Position numbers and translations under genes: made by a program. Of a DNA stretch of 64,000 bases, positions 46,401 through 52,518 are shown in pieces (within the stretch, counting starts at the first letter, position 1; every line of letters begins with the position of its first letter). Source of the stretch: Streptococcus oralis. Lineage in GTDB: Bacteria; Bacillota; Bacilli; Lactobacillales; Streptococcaceae. Location: contig NZ_CP023507.1 in the NCBI RefSeq assembly GCF_002386345.1, positions 496,001-560,000 of the forward strand. The letters run 5' to 3'. The notes under the pieces are model-generated. The model made no database searches, was not told the origin of the DNA, and saw nothing but the letters and a program-made list of their open reading frames with translations.

Positions 46401-46880
46401 GACGCTGCGACCACAGATGAAGCAGTATCGCAAGCCAAGACTGCTGGGACAACTGAAGTTAACGGAGTCAACCCAACCTCGCAAAGTAAGCCAGCAGCCA
46501 AGCAAGCGATCGATGATGCGCTGAAAGCTAAGGAATCAGCCATTGATTCACGTACCGATTTGACGGATGAAGAGAAAGCTGCAGCGAAGGCAGATGCCAA
46601 TGCGAAAGCAGATACAGCGAAACAAGCAATTGACGCTGCGACCACAAATGTAGAAGTCGATCAAGCCAAGACTGATGGAATAACCAGCATTGCCTCAGTC
46701 AACCCAACTGCGCAAAGTAAACCGGAAGCCAAGAAAGCAGTAGAAGATACCCTGAAGACTAAAAAACTTCCGAATACAGGAACAGCAGAATCGCTAAGTA
46801 CAATGGTAGTAGCAGCAACTAGCGCTATTCTGGGGTTAGCTCTTCTAAGTCATCGTCGAAAAGAAGATGATGAAGTCTAA
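37440..46880 (+). CDS. Giant YSIRK/LPNTG wall protein with 30 DUF1542-like repeats
   Basis: 3146-aa adhesin-like protein. YSIRK-type signal: FSIRKYSFGAASVAVATLL at about 21-39, cleavage after ~A49. Residues 50-210 are helical and charged; two or three beta-rich modules follow (about 220-700), each ending in a VVTF/Y-DGS-TR strand. A transition helix region leads into 30 tandem 77-aa units (787-3097). The C-terminus has LPNTG at 3110-3114, a hydrophobic helix and a basic tail for sortase A. Units resemble DUF1542 of Ebh-type giant staphylococcal proteins. ATG 37440 is preceded by AAAGGAG; an upstream TTG at 37413 is rejected. It probably acts as a long helical stalk presenting the N-terminal modules; the ligand is unknown. 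Confidence 0.9.
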   Translation: MKKEIINKNLKKQDKEKVMRFSIRKYSFGAASVAVATLLMFLGTGAVSADQLKISEESANKVELMQDGEKISTDQSNAKDSQPELDKSLLANYILEIETNITSGVYSIKTEESLANLSTELASAKASLNSALNQEELNRAYQKLVTAVNSKLRNKVVEKKEISEDTTNRQDTVTQKTENVEKETENSEKNTEPIQDDKTESTVLRKSSSVDSNTGFRAAVNEDPKVDFTFSIPSEKKIYIYNEENFTLEIPVYSESGKIRYATIKKGSRQKFNNVPDTENDLDIEYGFTATVINRAENPTLTTPATKKNPAKIVIKGRPNDVLKNNSGYTKREDQNLNIGTRYLQVVDDKGRENLKKGQDMSDPAYFYLVLKSQSKKYALRAQPADELITVSSLTNPTAEDREKIKNGIQIEYSTANEDARLVNKRGTLVENPDEIIQSIDVVGNNIVVTFTDGSTRTRPVGEVLRENIPPTVQVPYSNEQNRTIYVYSSEETDLTFTAKDESKIKDMKLRGAGDSTEGNLDAYGYTVGKITESALTSGEGSVSDDKRSASIKMTGITNAKPGQKWTSIIVANDYNNGESAPYNGRIEETTNVAERQKTAGYVEFVVKNQTSKYDIQAPENKVSVVDPNNITTEEFEKIKEKVKIEYSQTNDDANLISKSGKIVENQEARIDTIAKDLNGNLVVTYKDGSIDTRSLSEFITLNKQPAIDAINDAAESKIVEINSNLLATAEEKAEAIAKVNADKEKALTAIGDVNIRTKEALDFAKGEGLLAISKDNPITIKKAAAKAAIDDALKSKEAAIDLRTDLTDEEKAAAKADAKAKADEAKKNIDNATTNATVESAKTSGIIDIESVNPQAGQKKNEAKTSIEQALKTKEAAIDSRTDLTDEEKAVAKADAKAKADEAKKNIDNATTNSEVDQAKTAGTTEVNSVNPTAQSKPAAKQAIDDALKTKEASIDSRTDLTDEEKAIAKADAKAKADTAKQAIDNATTNSEVDQAKNDGTTEVNSVNPTAQSKPAAKQAIDDALKAKESAIDSRTDLTDEEKAAAKADAKAKADETKKNIDVATTNSEVDQAKTDGTTSIASVSPTAQSKPAAKQSIDDALKAKEAAIDSRTDLTDEEKAAAKADAKAKADEAKKNIDNATSDEAVSQAKTAGTTEVNGVNPTAQSKPAAKQAIDDALKTKEASIDSRTDLTDEEKAVAKADAKAKSDEAKKNIDAATTNAEVNQAKSTGTTEVNGVNPTAQSKPAAKQAIDDALKAKEAEIDSRTDLTDEEKAAAKDDAKTKADEAKKNIDAATTDAEVDQAKSTGTTGVNAVNPTAQSKPAAKQAIEDALKTKEAAIDSRTDLTDEEKTVAKADAKAKADEAKKNIDTATTNAEVEQAKSTGTTEVNSVNPQAVSKPAAKQAIDDALKAKEATIDSRTDLTDEEKAAAKADAKAKAYEVKKNIDTATTDAEVDQAKSTGTTEVNSVNPTAQSKPAAKQAIDDALKTKEAAIDSRTDLTDEEKAVAKADAKAKADEAKKNIDTATTDEAVSQSKTAGTTEVNSVNPTAQSKPAAKQAIDDALKAKETEIDSRTDLTDEEKTAAKADAKAKSDEAKRNIDNATTDEAVSQSKTAGTTEVNSVNPTAQSKPAAKQAIDDALKTKEAVIDSRTDLTDEEKAAAKADAKAKADEAKKNIDAATTNAEVDQAKSTGTTEVNGVSPTAQSKPAAKQAIDDALKAKEAAIDSRTDLTDEEKAVAKADAKAKSDKAKKNIDNATTDEAVSQAKTDGINSIASVNPTAQSKPAAKQAIDDALKAKEAAIDSRTDLTDEEKAVAKSDAKAKADEAKKNIDAATTNSEVDQAKNDGTTEVNSVNPTAQSKPAAKQAIDDALKAKEAVIDSRTDLTDEEKAVAKADAKAKSDEAKKNIDNATTDEAVSQSKTAGTTEVNSVNPTAQSKPAAKQAIDDALKAKETEIDSRTDLTDEEKAVAKADAKAKADEAKKNIDNATTDEAVSQAKTAGTTEVNSVNPTAQSKPAAKQAIDDALNAKEAAIDSRTDLTDEEKAVAKADAKAKADEAKKNIDAATTDAEVNQAKSTGTTEVNAVNPIAQSKPVAKQAIEEALKAKEAEIDSRTDLTDEEKDAAKADAKAKADKAKKNIDNATTDEAVSQAKTDGINSIASVNPTAQSKPAAKQAIDDALKAKEAAIDSRTDLTDEEKAVAKADAKAKADEAKKNIDAATTDEAVSQAKTAGTTEVNGVNPTAQSKPAAKQAIDDALKAKESAIDSRTDLTDEEKAAAKADANAKADTAKQAIDAATTDEAVSQAKTAGTTEVNGVNPTAQSKPSAKQAIDDALKAKEAAIDSRTDLTDEEKAAAKADAKAKADEAKKNIDAATTDEAVSKAKTAGTTEITSINPQAVAKPVAKQAIEEALKAKEAAIDSRTDLTDEEKAAAKADAQAKADEAKKNIDAATTNAEVDQAKSTGTTEVNAVNPQAVAKPAAKQAIDDALKTKEAAIDSRTDLTDEEKAVAKADAQAKSDEAKKNIDAATTNAEVDQAKSTGTTEVNAVNPQAVAKPAAKQAIDDALKTKEAAIDSRTDLTDEEKAAAKADAQAKADEAKKNIDAATTNAEVDQAKSTGTTEVNAVNPQAVAKPAAKQAIDDALKTKEAAIDSRTDLTDEEKAAAKADAQAKADEAKKNIDAATTNAEVDQVKTDGITEVNGVNPQPVAKPVAKQAIEEALKAKEAAIDSRTDLTDEEKAIAKADAKAKADEAKKNIDTATTDEAVSQAKTDGITEVNGVELTAQSKPAAKQAIDEALKAKEAAIDSRTDLTDEEKAVAKADAKAKADEAKKNIDAATTDAEVDQAKSTGTTEVNSVNPQPVAKPAAKQAIDDALKAKEAAIDSRTDLTDEEKAVAKADAKAKSDEAKKNIDAATTNAEVDQAKSTGTTEVNSVNPQPVAKPAAKQAIDDALKTKEAAIDSRTDLTDEEKAVAKADAKAKADEAKKNIDAATTDEAVSQAKTAGTTEVNGVNPTSQSKPAAKQAIDDALKAKESAIDSRTDLTDEEKAAAKADANAKADTAKQAIDAATTNVEVDQAKTDGITSIASVNPTAQSKPEAKKAVEDTLKTKKLPNTGTAESLSTMVVAATSAILGLALLSHRRKEDDEV
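39798..46730 (+). repeat. Array of 30 tandem 231-bp repeats
   Basis: The first unit is 234 bp (39798-40031); 29 units of exactly 231 bp follow from 40032. Each 77-aa unit reads roughly KQAIDDALKAKE-A-IDS, then RTDLTDEEKA, AKADAKAKADEAKKNID, ATT, and a variable end. The ends fall into a few types: NPTAQSKPAA, NPQAVAKPAA, NPQPVAKPAA and INSIASVNPTAQ. Matching types recur 5 and 10 units apart, showing segmental duplication. RTDLTDEEK is invariant in every unit except for the residue before it (L in unit 1, S elsewhere). Confidence 0.97.
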
Positions 46881-46948
46881 TTAGGATTTAATAGCTATAT
46901 TCGTAAATTGACTTTTTCTTCTAGTGAACTAGCAAGTAATATTTAGCA

Positions 46949-46990
46949 AAAATTTCTCCTAGTGGTAATAACTACTAGGAGAAATTTTAT
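46949..46990 (+). terminator. Terminator after the giant protein
   Basis: AAAATTTCTCCTAGT (46949-46963) pairs perfectly with ACTAGGAGAAATTTT (46974-46988) around a 10-nt loop. Confidence 0.85.
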
Positions 46991-47071
46991 ATTAAGCAAC
47001 TACATAGAGTTAAAATTCATCAAAAGGAAGTTATATTGATTAGTTTTGTAGCTGAGGGTTTATTTCTTTTG

Positions 47072-47080
47072 TGCTATACT
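47072..47080 (+). promoter_or_regulatory. Extended -10 promoter of pabBC, directly before the ATG
   Basis: TGC-TATACT with the -10 at 47075-47080. Only six bases separate it from the ATG at 47087, so transcription should start at or next to the start codon. Confidence 0.7.
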
Positions 47081-47086
47081 TAAGAT

Positions 47087-48808
47087 ATGCATAGAAAAAC
47101 AGTGATTGATTTTAGAGCTTTGGGGGAGAGATACACCTTCACTCAGCCTATCAAAGAGTTAAAAACGAGAGATTTATCAGAAGTGGCAGACTTGCTGGCA
47201 CAAGTGGAAAGCTACCAAGAGCAAGGTTATTATGTCGTGGGCTATGTCAGCTATGAGGCTGCACCTGCTTTTGAGAAAAAACTAGCAGTTCACAAACTTC
47301 CTCTACTGGGCGAATATTTGCTTTACTTTACCGTTCACGATAGGGTGGAAACATCCCCTATTCCTCTGACTTATGAGGAAGTAGATTTGCCTTCAAAGTG
47401 GCGTGAACAAACATCTGCAGAGGACTATGAAAAAGCTATTTCCCAGATTCACCATCATTTGCGTCAGGGGGACACCTACCAGGTAAATTACACTGTCCAA
47501 CTCAAGCAAGACTTGAGTGTCAATCCTTTTGCCATTTACAATCGTATGGTGGTAGAGCAGGAGGCGGGCTACAATGCCTATGTTGAACATGATGAGATGG
47601 CAGTGATTTCCATGAGCCCAGAGCTCTTTTTTGAGCAAAATGACCGTGAGTTGACAACGCGACCAATGAAGGGAACGACTCAGCGTGGAGTGACTGACCA
47701 AGAAGACCTTGCCCAGGCTAGCTGGTTGGAGCAGGATCCTAAAAATCGCTCTGAAAATATGATGATTGTAGACCTCTTGCGAAACGATATGAACCGTATT
47801 TCTGAAGTTGGAAGTGAGCATGTGGAGCGTCTGTGTCAGGTGGAGCAGTATTCGACCGTTTGGCAAATGACTTCGACCATTAAGAGTCAGTTACGACCGG
47901 ATGTGGACCTAGTTGAAATCTTCCGTTCGCTCTTTCCATGTGGTTCCATAACGGGAGCACCGAAAATTGCAACCATGGAAATCATCAAGGACTTGGAGCC
48001 TCAACCACGCGGAGTCTACTGCGGAACGATTGGTCTCTTGCTTCCAAATGGGCGACGAATTTTCAATGTCGCCATTCGGACTATTCAACTGCATCAAGGG
48101 AAAGCCATTTATGGAGTTGGCGGAGGGATTACTTGGGATAGTACTTGGGAATCTGAATACCGAGAGGTTCATCAAAAGGCGGCTATTCTCTATCGTAAAC
48201 AAGCACGATTCCAATTGATTACAACTGGGAAAATCAGCAAAAAACAACTGCTGTTTGAAGAACAACATCTGGAAAGACTGACAAAGGCTAGTCGATATTT
48301 TGCCAATCCTTTTGACCCAGAAGACCTGAGACAAAAGATAGAGGAAGAGTGTCAAGCTTGTGATGCAAATCAAGACTACCGCTTGCGAATTAGTCTCAGC
48401 AAATCTGGAGAGATAGAACTCAGTCGCCAAATCTTAACACCCCTCAGTCCAAGTTTCTGCAAAACCAAACTTTGTCTGCAAGAAGCAGATTTGAATCAAT
48501 CATTTACCTACTTTAAAACAACTCACAGACCACACTTAAGCCTAGGTAAACAGGAAATCATTTACCATAATGCAGCAGGAGAATTGCTTGAAACCTCTAT
48601 TGGAAATCTGGTCTTAAAAATTAATGGTAAACTCTACACACCGCCTATCAGACTTGGAATTTTGCCAGGAATTTACCGTCAGCATTTGCTGGAAACAGGA
48701 CAAGTAGAGGAAAAAGTCTTGACTGTGCCAGACTTGGACCAAGCGGAAGCTGTCTATGGCTGTAACGCAGTGAGAGGATTGTATGAGTTGGAAGTGAATT
48801 CTAAATAA
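47087..48808 (+). CDS. pabB: Aminodeoxychorismate synthase component I / lyase fusion
   Basis: 573-aa bifunctional enzyme of 4-aminobenzoate (folate) synthesis. Residues 1-370 are the chorismate-binding PabB domain: LRQGDTYQVNYTVQ, TRPMKGTTQRG, LLRNDMNRIS, the FRSLFPCGSITGAPK active-site block and GVGGGITWDS. The rest is a PabC-like aminotransferase class IV lyase that releases pyruvate (ETSIGNLVLK, GILPGIYRQ, YGCNAVRGL). The amidotransferase subunit PabA is not in the window. There is no Shine-Dalgarno site, and the promoter -10 ends 6 bp before ATG, so the mRNA is probably leaderless. A downstream start would cut the conserved N-terminus. Confidence 0.92.
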   Translation: MHRKTVIDFRALGERYTFTQPIKELKTRDLSEVADLLAQVESYQEQGYYVVGYVSYEAAPAFEKKLAVHKLPLLGEYLLYFTVHDRVETSPIPLTYEEVDLPSKWREQTSAEDYEKAISQIHHHLRQGDTYQVNYTVQLKQDLSVNPFAIYNRMVVEQEAGYNAYVEHDEMAVISMSPELFFEQNDRELTTRPMKGTTQRGVTDQEDLAQASWLEQDPKNRSENMMIVDLLRNDMNRISEVGSEHVERLCQVEQYSTVWQMTSTIKSQLRPDVDLVEIFRSLFPCGSITGAPKIATMEIIKDLEPQPRGVYCGTIGLLLPNGRRIFNVAIRTIQLHQGKAIYGVGGGITWDSTWESEYREVHQKAAILYRKQARFQLITTGKISKKQLLFEEQHLERLTKASRYFANPFDPEDLRQKIEEECQACDANQDYRLRISLSKSGEIELSRQILTPLSPSFCKTKLCLQEADLNQSFTYFKTTHRPHLSLGKQEIIYHNAAGELLETSIGNLVLKINGKLYTPPIRLGILPGIYRQHLLETGQVEEKVLTVPDLDQAEAVYGCNAVRGLYELEVNSK

Positions 48809-48839
48809 ATTTCATAAATTAAAAAATATAATGGATATG

Positions 48840-48868
48840 TTGAATTGTTGAATTAAGTTTGATAAAAT
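48840..48868 (+). promoter_or_regulatory. Promoter of the Excalibur/choline-binding gene
   Basis: TTGAAT (48840-48845), 17-bp spacer, TAAAAT (48863-48868). Confidence 0.55.
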
Positions 48869-48904
48869 AAAAAGAAAACGATGTCATTTTATTAGGAGGA
48901 AATG

Positions 48905-49705
48905 ATGAAAAAAACAATTTTGCTGAAAGTGATTCTTACTGTTTTTCCAATTTTAGGTTTGTTTGCTCAACTGGTTAGTGCAGAAGAAAATATTCATTTT
49001 TCTAGTTGTAAAGAAGCATGGGAAAATGGTTATTCTGATATCCATAGAGGAGAGCCTGGATATTCTTCAAGACTAGACAAAGATGGTGATGGGATAGCTT
49101 GTGAACGTGCAAATGCACCTCGGGGAGTCTTTAAACCACGCCAGTCTAGTCCACAAAATAGAGTTTCTTCTAGTGGATGGGTTAAGCAGGACGGATATTG
49201 GTATTATTATTCTGACAATGGTAATCTAGTAACCAATTCTTGGAAAGGAGATTACTATCTCAAATCAGATGGAACAATGGCTCAGAGTGAGTGGATATAT
49301 GACTCATATTACAAGGGATGGTATTATCTCAAATCGGATGGTTCGTATGCACGAAACACATGGATAGGAAGTTACTACCTTAAAGCAAACGGAAAGATGG
49401 CTCAAAGTGAATGGATTTATGATTCATCATACCAAGCTTGGTATTATTTGAAATCAGATGGATCCTATGCCCAAAATGCTTGGCAAGGCGCTTTTTATCT
49501 CAAAGCGAACGGTAAAATGGCACAAGGTGAGTGGATATATGACTCTTCTTATCAATCTTGGTACTACTTGAAATCAGATGGTTCATACGCTCGTAATACT
49601 TGGCAAGGAAATTACTATTTGAAATCAGATGGTAAAATGGCAAAGAATGAGCGAGTTGATGGTGGCAGATACTACGTAGATGGTTCTGGTCTTTGGAAAC
49701 CATAA
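48905..49705 (+). CDS. Secreted Excalibur-domain choline-binding protein (CbpL-like)
   Basis: 266-aa exported protein. The signal peptide is about residues 1-27 (LLKVILTVFPILGLFAQLVSA). An Excalibur calcium-binding domain follows at ~30-72, with CKEAW and DKDGDGIACE. Residues ~90-266 are aromatic-rich choline-binding repeats of ~20 aa (WYYLKSDGSYARNTW, YYLKANGKMAQSEW), which hold the protein on phosphocholine-decorated teichoic acid. The domain order resembles pneumococcal CbpL, also encoded near glucokinase, but the extra C-terminal domain I remember for CbpL is missing; the protein ends YVDGSGLWKP. ATG 48905 is 5 nt from AGGAGG; the ATG at 48902 is too close. Confidence 0.85.
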   Translation: MKKTILLKVILTVFPILGLFAQLVSAEENIHFSSCKEAWENGYSDIHRGEPGYSSRLDKDGDGIACERANAPRGVFKPRQSSPQNRVSSSGWVKQDGYWYYYSDNGNLVTNSWKGDYYLKSDGTMAQSEWIYDSYYKGWYYLKSDGSYARNTWIGSYYLKANGKMAQSEWIYDSSYQAWYYLKSDGSYAQNAWQGAFYLKANGKMAQGEWIYDSSYQSWYYLKSDGSYARNTWQGNYYLKSDGKMAKNERVDGGRYYVDGSGLWKP

Positions 49706-49739
49706 ATCAGAATAATTTCTAGGAAGTTAATGCAAACCT

Positions 49740-49768
49740 TTGCACAAAATGGACGATTTTGTTATACT
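49740..49768 (+). promoter_or_regulatory. Promoter of glucokinase gene
   Basis: TTGCAC (49740-49745), 17-bp spacer, TATACT (49763-49768) with an upstream TG. Confidence 0.75.
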
Positions 49769-49805
49769 ATGTCTGTAAGCATTTTCAATTAAAAAGGAGA
49801 ATAAT

Positions 49806-50765
49806 ATGAGTCAAAAGATTATTGGGATTGACCTTGGTGGAACTTCTGTCAAGTTTGCAATTTTAACTCAAGAGGGAGAAATCCAAGAAAAATGGTCTAT
49901 CAAGACCAATATTTTGGACGAAGGAAGCCATATTGTAGATGATATGATTGAGTCTATTCAACATCGTTTGGACTTGCTTGGATTGTCAGCCACAGACTTC
50001 CGAGGGATTGGGATGGGATCACCTGGTGTGGTTGACCGTGAAAAAGGAACTGTTATCGGTGCCTACAACCTCAACTGGAAAACCCTTCAACCAATTAAAG
50101 AAAAGATTGAAAAAGCCTTGGGTATTCCATTCTTCATCGATAATGATGCCAACGTAGCTGCTCTTGGTGAGCGCTGGATGGGTGCTGGTGAAAACCAACC
50201 AGACGTTGTCTTTATGACACTTGGTACAGGTGTTGGTGGCGGTATCGTTGCAGAAGGCAAATTGCTTCACGGTGTCGCTGGTGCGGCAGGAGAGCTTGGT
50301 CACATCACTGTTGACTTTGACCAACCAATCGCATGTACCTGTGGTAAAAAAGGCTGTCTTGAGACAGTTGCTTCAGCAACAGGGATTGTCAACTTGACTC
50401 GTCGTTATGCTGATGAATACGAAGGCGGTGCGGCCTTGAAACGCTTGATCGACGACGGTGAAGAAGTAACAGCCAAAACTGTTTTTGACCTTGCAAAAGA
50501 AGGGGACGACCTTGCCTTGATCGTTTACCGTAACTTCTCACGTTACTTGGGAATCGCGTGTGCCAACATCGGTTCAATCCTAAACCCATCAACAATCGTT
50601 ATCGGTGGTGGGGTGTCAGCTGCGGGAGAATTCCTTCTACAAGGTGTTCAAAAAGTCTACGACGAAAACACCTTCCCACAAGTACGTACATCAACAAAAT
50701 TAGCTCTTGCAACTCTAGGAAATGACGCTGGAGTTATCGGAGCAGCATCACTTGTATTGCAATAA
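49806..50765 (+). CDS. glk: Glucokinase, ROK family
   Basis: 319-aa cytoplasmic kinase that phosphorylates glucose with ATP. The phosphate loop is GIDLGGTSVKFA at the N-terminus. The ROK signature follows, with ELGHITVDFDQP and the zinc-binding CTCGKKGCLE cluster; FIDNDANVAALGE carries the catalytic aspartate. Glucose released by glycosidases or imported without a PTS would enter glycolysis here. Strong promoter and AAAAGGAG ribosome site; terminator at 50780-50812. Codon choice is typical of highly expressed genes. Confidence 0.95.
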   Translation: MSQKIIGIDLGGTSVKFAILTQEGEIQEKWSIKTNILDEGSHIVDDMIESIQHRLDLLGLSATDFRGIGMGSPGVVDREKGTVIGAYNLNWKTLQPIKEKIEKALGIPFFIDNDANVAALGERWMGAGENQPDVVFMTLGTGVGGGIVAEGKLLHGVAGAAGELGHITVDFDQPIACTCGKKGCLETVASATGIVNLTRRYADEYEGGAALKRLIDDGEEVTAKTVFDLAKEGDDLALIVYRNFSRYLGIACANIGSILNPSTIVIGGGVSAAGEFLLQGVQKVYDENTFPQVRTSTKLALATLGNDAGVIGAASLVLQ

Positions 50766-50779
50766 GATAGATTGATAAT

Positions 50780-50812
50780 AGAGCTTGGTTATCCATCAAG
50801 CTCTTTTTTAAA
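50780..50812 (+). terminator. Terminator after glk
   Basis: AGAGCTTG (50780-50787), loop GTTATCCAT, CAAGCTCT (50797-50804), then TTTTT. Confidence 0.9.
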
Positions 50813-50859
50813 AGTCGAATAAAACGAAATAGGTTTTAATTTTGGGAAGGAATCGCTAG

Positions 50860-51294
50860 ATGAACACATCAAAACAACCCATGCTTGAATTAGCATTGTC
50901 TATCGCGACGGAAGCTCATAATGGGCAATTTGATAAGGCAGGGGTAGATTATATAGAACATCCAATTTATGTAGCAAGTCAAGTTGATACCGAAGAGGAA
51001 AAAGCAGTGGCTCTGCTACATGATGTTATAGAGGACAGTCCTTTTACAGCTGAAGAACTATTATTAGCTGGTTTACCAGAAACAGTAGTTGCTGCCGTTC
51101 AGATTTTGTCAAAGAAAAAGGGGCAAGACTATCAAACATATCTAGAAAATGTGAAATCTAATCCCCTAGCACGCGTTGTCAAATTGGCAGATTTGAAGCA
51201 TAATTCAGATTTATCTAGACTGAGGTCTGTCACTGACAATGATTTGGAACGATTAGAAAAATATAAAAGGGCTATCGATTATCTGAGTATGTAG
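50860..51294 (+). CDS. Small HD-domain hydrolase (RelA/SpoT hydrolase-like)
   Basis: 144-aa stand-alone HD-fold protein. Its motifs follow the (p)ppGpp hydrolase layout: an early histidine block (IATEAHNGQFDKAGVDYIEHPIYVA), ALLHDVIEDSPFT with the HD pair and ED, and late KLADLKHNSDLSR. The conserved D near the end matches the fourth metal ligand. This is the size and order of small alarmone hydrolases (Mesh1/SAH type), so it may degrade (p)ppGpp or a related nucleotide, but other nucleotides are possible. No synthetase domain is attached. Ribosome site GGGAAGGAA. No clear promoter was seen; thyA starts 51 bp after its stop. Confidence 0.75.
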   Translation: MNTSKQPMLELALSIATEAHNGQFDKAGVDYIEHPIYVASQVDTEEEKAVALLHDVIEDSPFTAEELLLAGLPETVVAAVQILSKKKGQDYQTYLENVKSNPLARVVKLADLKHNSDLSRLRSVTDNDLERLEKYKRAIDYLSM

Positions 51295-51307
51295 AAAAGA
51301 TTTTTTA

Positions 51308-51316
51308 TGTTATACT
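51308..51316 (+). promoter_or_regulatory. Extended -10 promoter of thyA
   Basis: TGT-TATACT with the -10 at 51311-51316, 30 bp before the ATG. Confidence 0.7.
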
Positions 51317-51345
51317 AGTTAGGACAATAAATGAGGTGAGAGTAA

Positions 51346-52185
51346 ATGACAAAAGCAGATACGATTTTTAAAGAGAATATTGAACGAATCCTCAAAGACG
51401 GTGTCTTTTCTGAGCAGGCTCGTCCCAAGTACAAGGATGGGACAGTTGCCAATTCCAAGTACGTAACGGGTGCCTTTGCCGAGTATGATTTGTCTAAGGG
51501 GGAATTTCCCATCACAACCTTGCGCCCGATTGCTATCAAATCCGCCATCAAGGAAGTACTCTGGATCTACCAAGATCAGTCTAATAGCTTAGATGTTCTC
51601 AATGACAAGTACAATGTTCACTACTGGAATGACTGGGAAGTGGGAGATACGGGAACCATCGGTGAACGCTATGGGGCAGTCGTTAAGAAACACGACATCA
51701 TCAACAAGATTCTCAAGCAGTTAGAAGCCAATCCTTGGAACCGTCGCAATATCATCTCACTCTGGGATTACCAAGCATTTGAGGAGACAGACGGCCTCCT
51801 TCCATGCGCCTTTCAGACCATGTTTGATGTCCGTCGGGTTGATGGGGACATCTATCTGGATGCGACCTTGACCCAGCGTTCGAATGATATGCTGGTGGCC
51901 CACCACATCAATGCTATGCAGTACGTGGCCTTGCAGATGATGATTGCCAAGCATTTCGGCTGGAAGGTTGGGAAGTTCTTCTACTTCATCAACAACCTTC
52001 ATATCTATGATAATCAGTTTGAACAAGCAGAGGAATTGCTCCGTCGTGAGCCGTCAAACTGCCAACCACGCTTGGTTTTAAATGTTCCTGATGGGACCAA
52101 TTTCTTTGATATCAAAGCGGAAGACTTTGAGTTGGTTGACTATGATCCGGTTAAGCCACAACTGAAGTTTGATTTGGCTATTTAA
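51346..52185 (+). CDS. thyA: Thymidylate synthase
   Basis: Methylates dUMP to dTMP with methylene-tetrahydrofolate. The 279-aa protein has the catalytic cysteine C154 in [13 protein letters not shown] (the family PCH is PCA here, as in other lactic-acid bacteria), the [20 protein letters not shown] block and [13 protein letters not shown]. It belongs to the classical ThyA family, not ThyX. Its folate cofactor links it to pabBC encoded 3 kb upstream. AGGTGAG ribosome site; bidirectional terminator 52192-52224 follows, shared with the convergent DUF3042 gene. Confidence 0.96.
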   Translation: MTKADTIFKENIERILKDGVFSEQARPKYKDGTVANSKYVTGAFAEYDLSKGEFPITTLRPIAIKSAIKEVLWIYQDQSNSLDVLNDKYNVHYWNDWEVGDTGTIGERYGAVVKKHDIINKILKQLEANPWNRRNIISLWDYQAFEETDGLLPCAFQTMFDVRRVDGDIYLDATLTQRSNDMLVAHHINAMQYVALQMMIAKHFGWKVGKFFYFINNLHIYDNQFEQAEELLRREPSNCQPRLVLNVPDGTNFFDIKAEDFELVDYDPVKPQLKFDLAI

Positions 52186-52191
52186 GAAAAT

Positions 52192-52224
52192 AAAAAGAAG
52201 TTGAGAAATCTCAACTTCTTTTGT
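52192..52224. terminator. Bidirectional terminator between thyA and the DUF3042 gene
   Basis: AAAAGAAGTTGAGA / TCTCAACTTCTTTT (52193-52206 and 52209-52222), loop AA, with A/T runs on both sides. Confidence 0.9.
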
Positions 52225-52227
52225 TGC

Positions 52228-52398
52228 TTAATGTGATACGCGACGGCGAGCTGCTTTTTTGCGGTTTTCTTCGATGAAAGCTGCTTTTTGCTCTTCTGGC
52301 TCAATCACTTTCTTTTTAATTGCGTATACTGCACCTGCAACGGCAGCGACAGTTCCTGCGACACCTGTTACAAGACCTTTAGCGAATCCTTTAGCCAT
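52228..52398 (-). CDS. DUF3042-family small membrane-associated protein
   Basis: 56-aa protein beginning MAKGFAKGLVTGVAGT, with one hydrophobic helix (about residues 9-26) and a strongly basic, helical C-terminus ending in RRR. This is the DUF3042 type found in most streptococci and lactobacilli; its function is unknown. The start at 52398 is preceded on the minus strand by AAAGGAGGAA; a longer open frame to 52701 has no support. It lies convergent to thyA and divergent from miaA. Confidence 0.85.
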   Translation of the reverse strand: MAKGFAKGLVTGVAGTVAAVAGAVYAIKKKVIEPEEQKAAFIEENRKKAARRRVSH

Positions 52399-52473
52399 GA
52401 GTCTTCCTCCTTTATCTTCCCGATCAGCCTGGCTCCTCAAGAGGTAGCATTTTTCTGACTGACCTTTTTGTGA

Positions 52474-52479
52474 TATAAT
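52474..52479 (+). promoter_or_regulatory. -10 of the miaA operon promoter
   Basis: TATAAT at 52474-52479; the -35 is weak (CTGACT/TTTTCT region). It drives miaA and probably the four genes behind it. Confidence 0.55.
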
Positions 52480-52518
52480 AATAGTAACGAAAAAATGGAA
52501 ATTTTTCAAGGAAAAAAG

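Noticed and set aside
40032..46730. CRISPR-like direct repeats
   Set aside because: Units are 231 bp, contiguous and in frame with a long coding sequence; there are no spacers and no cas genes.
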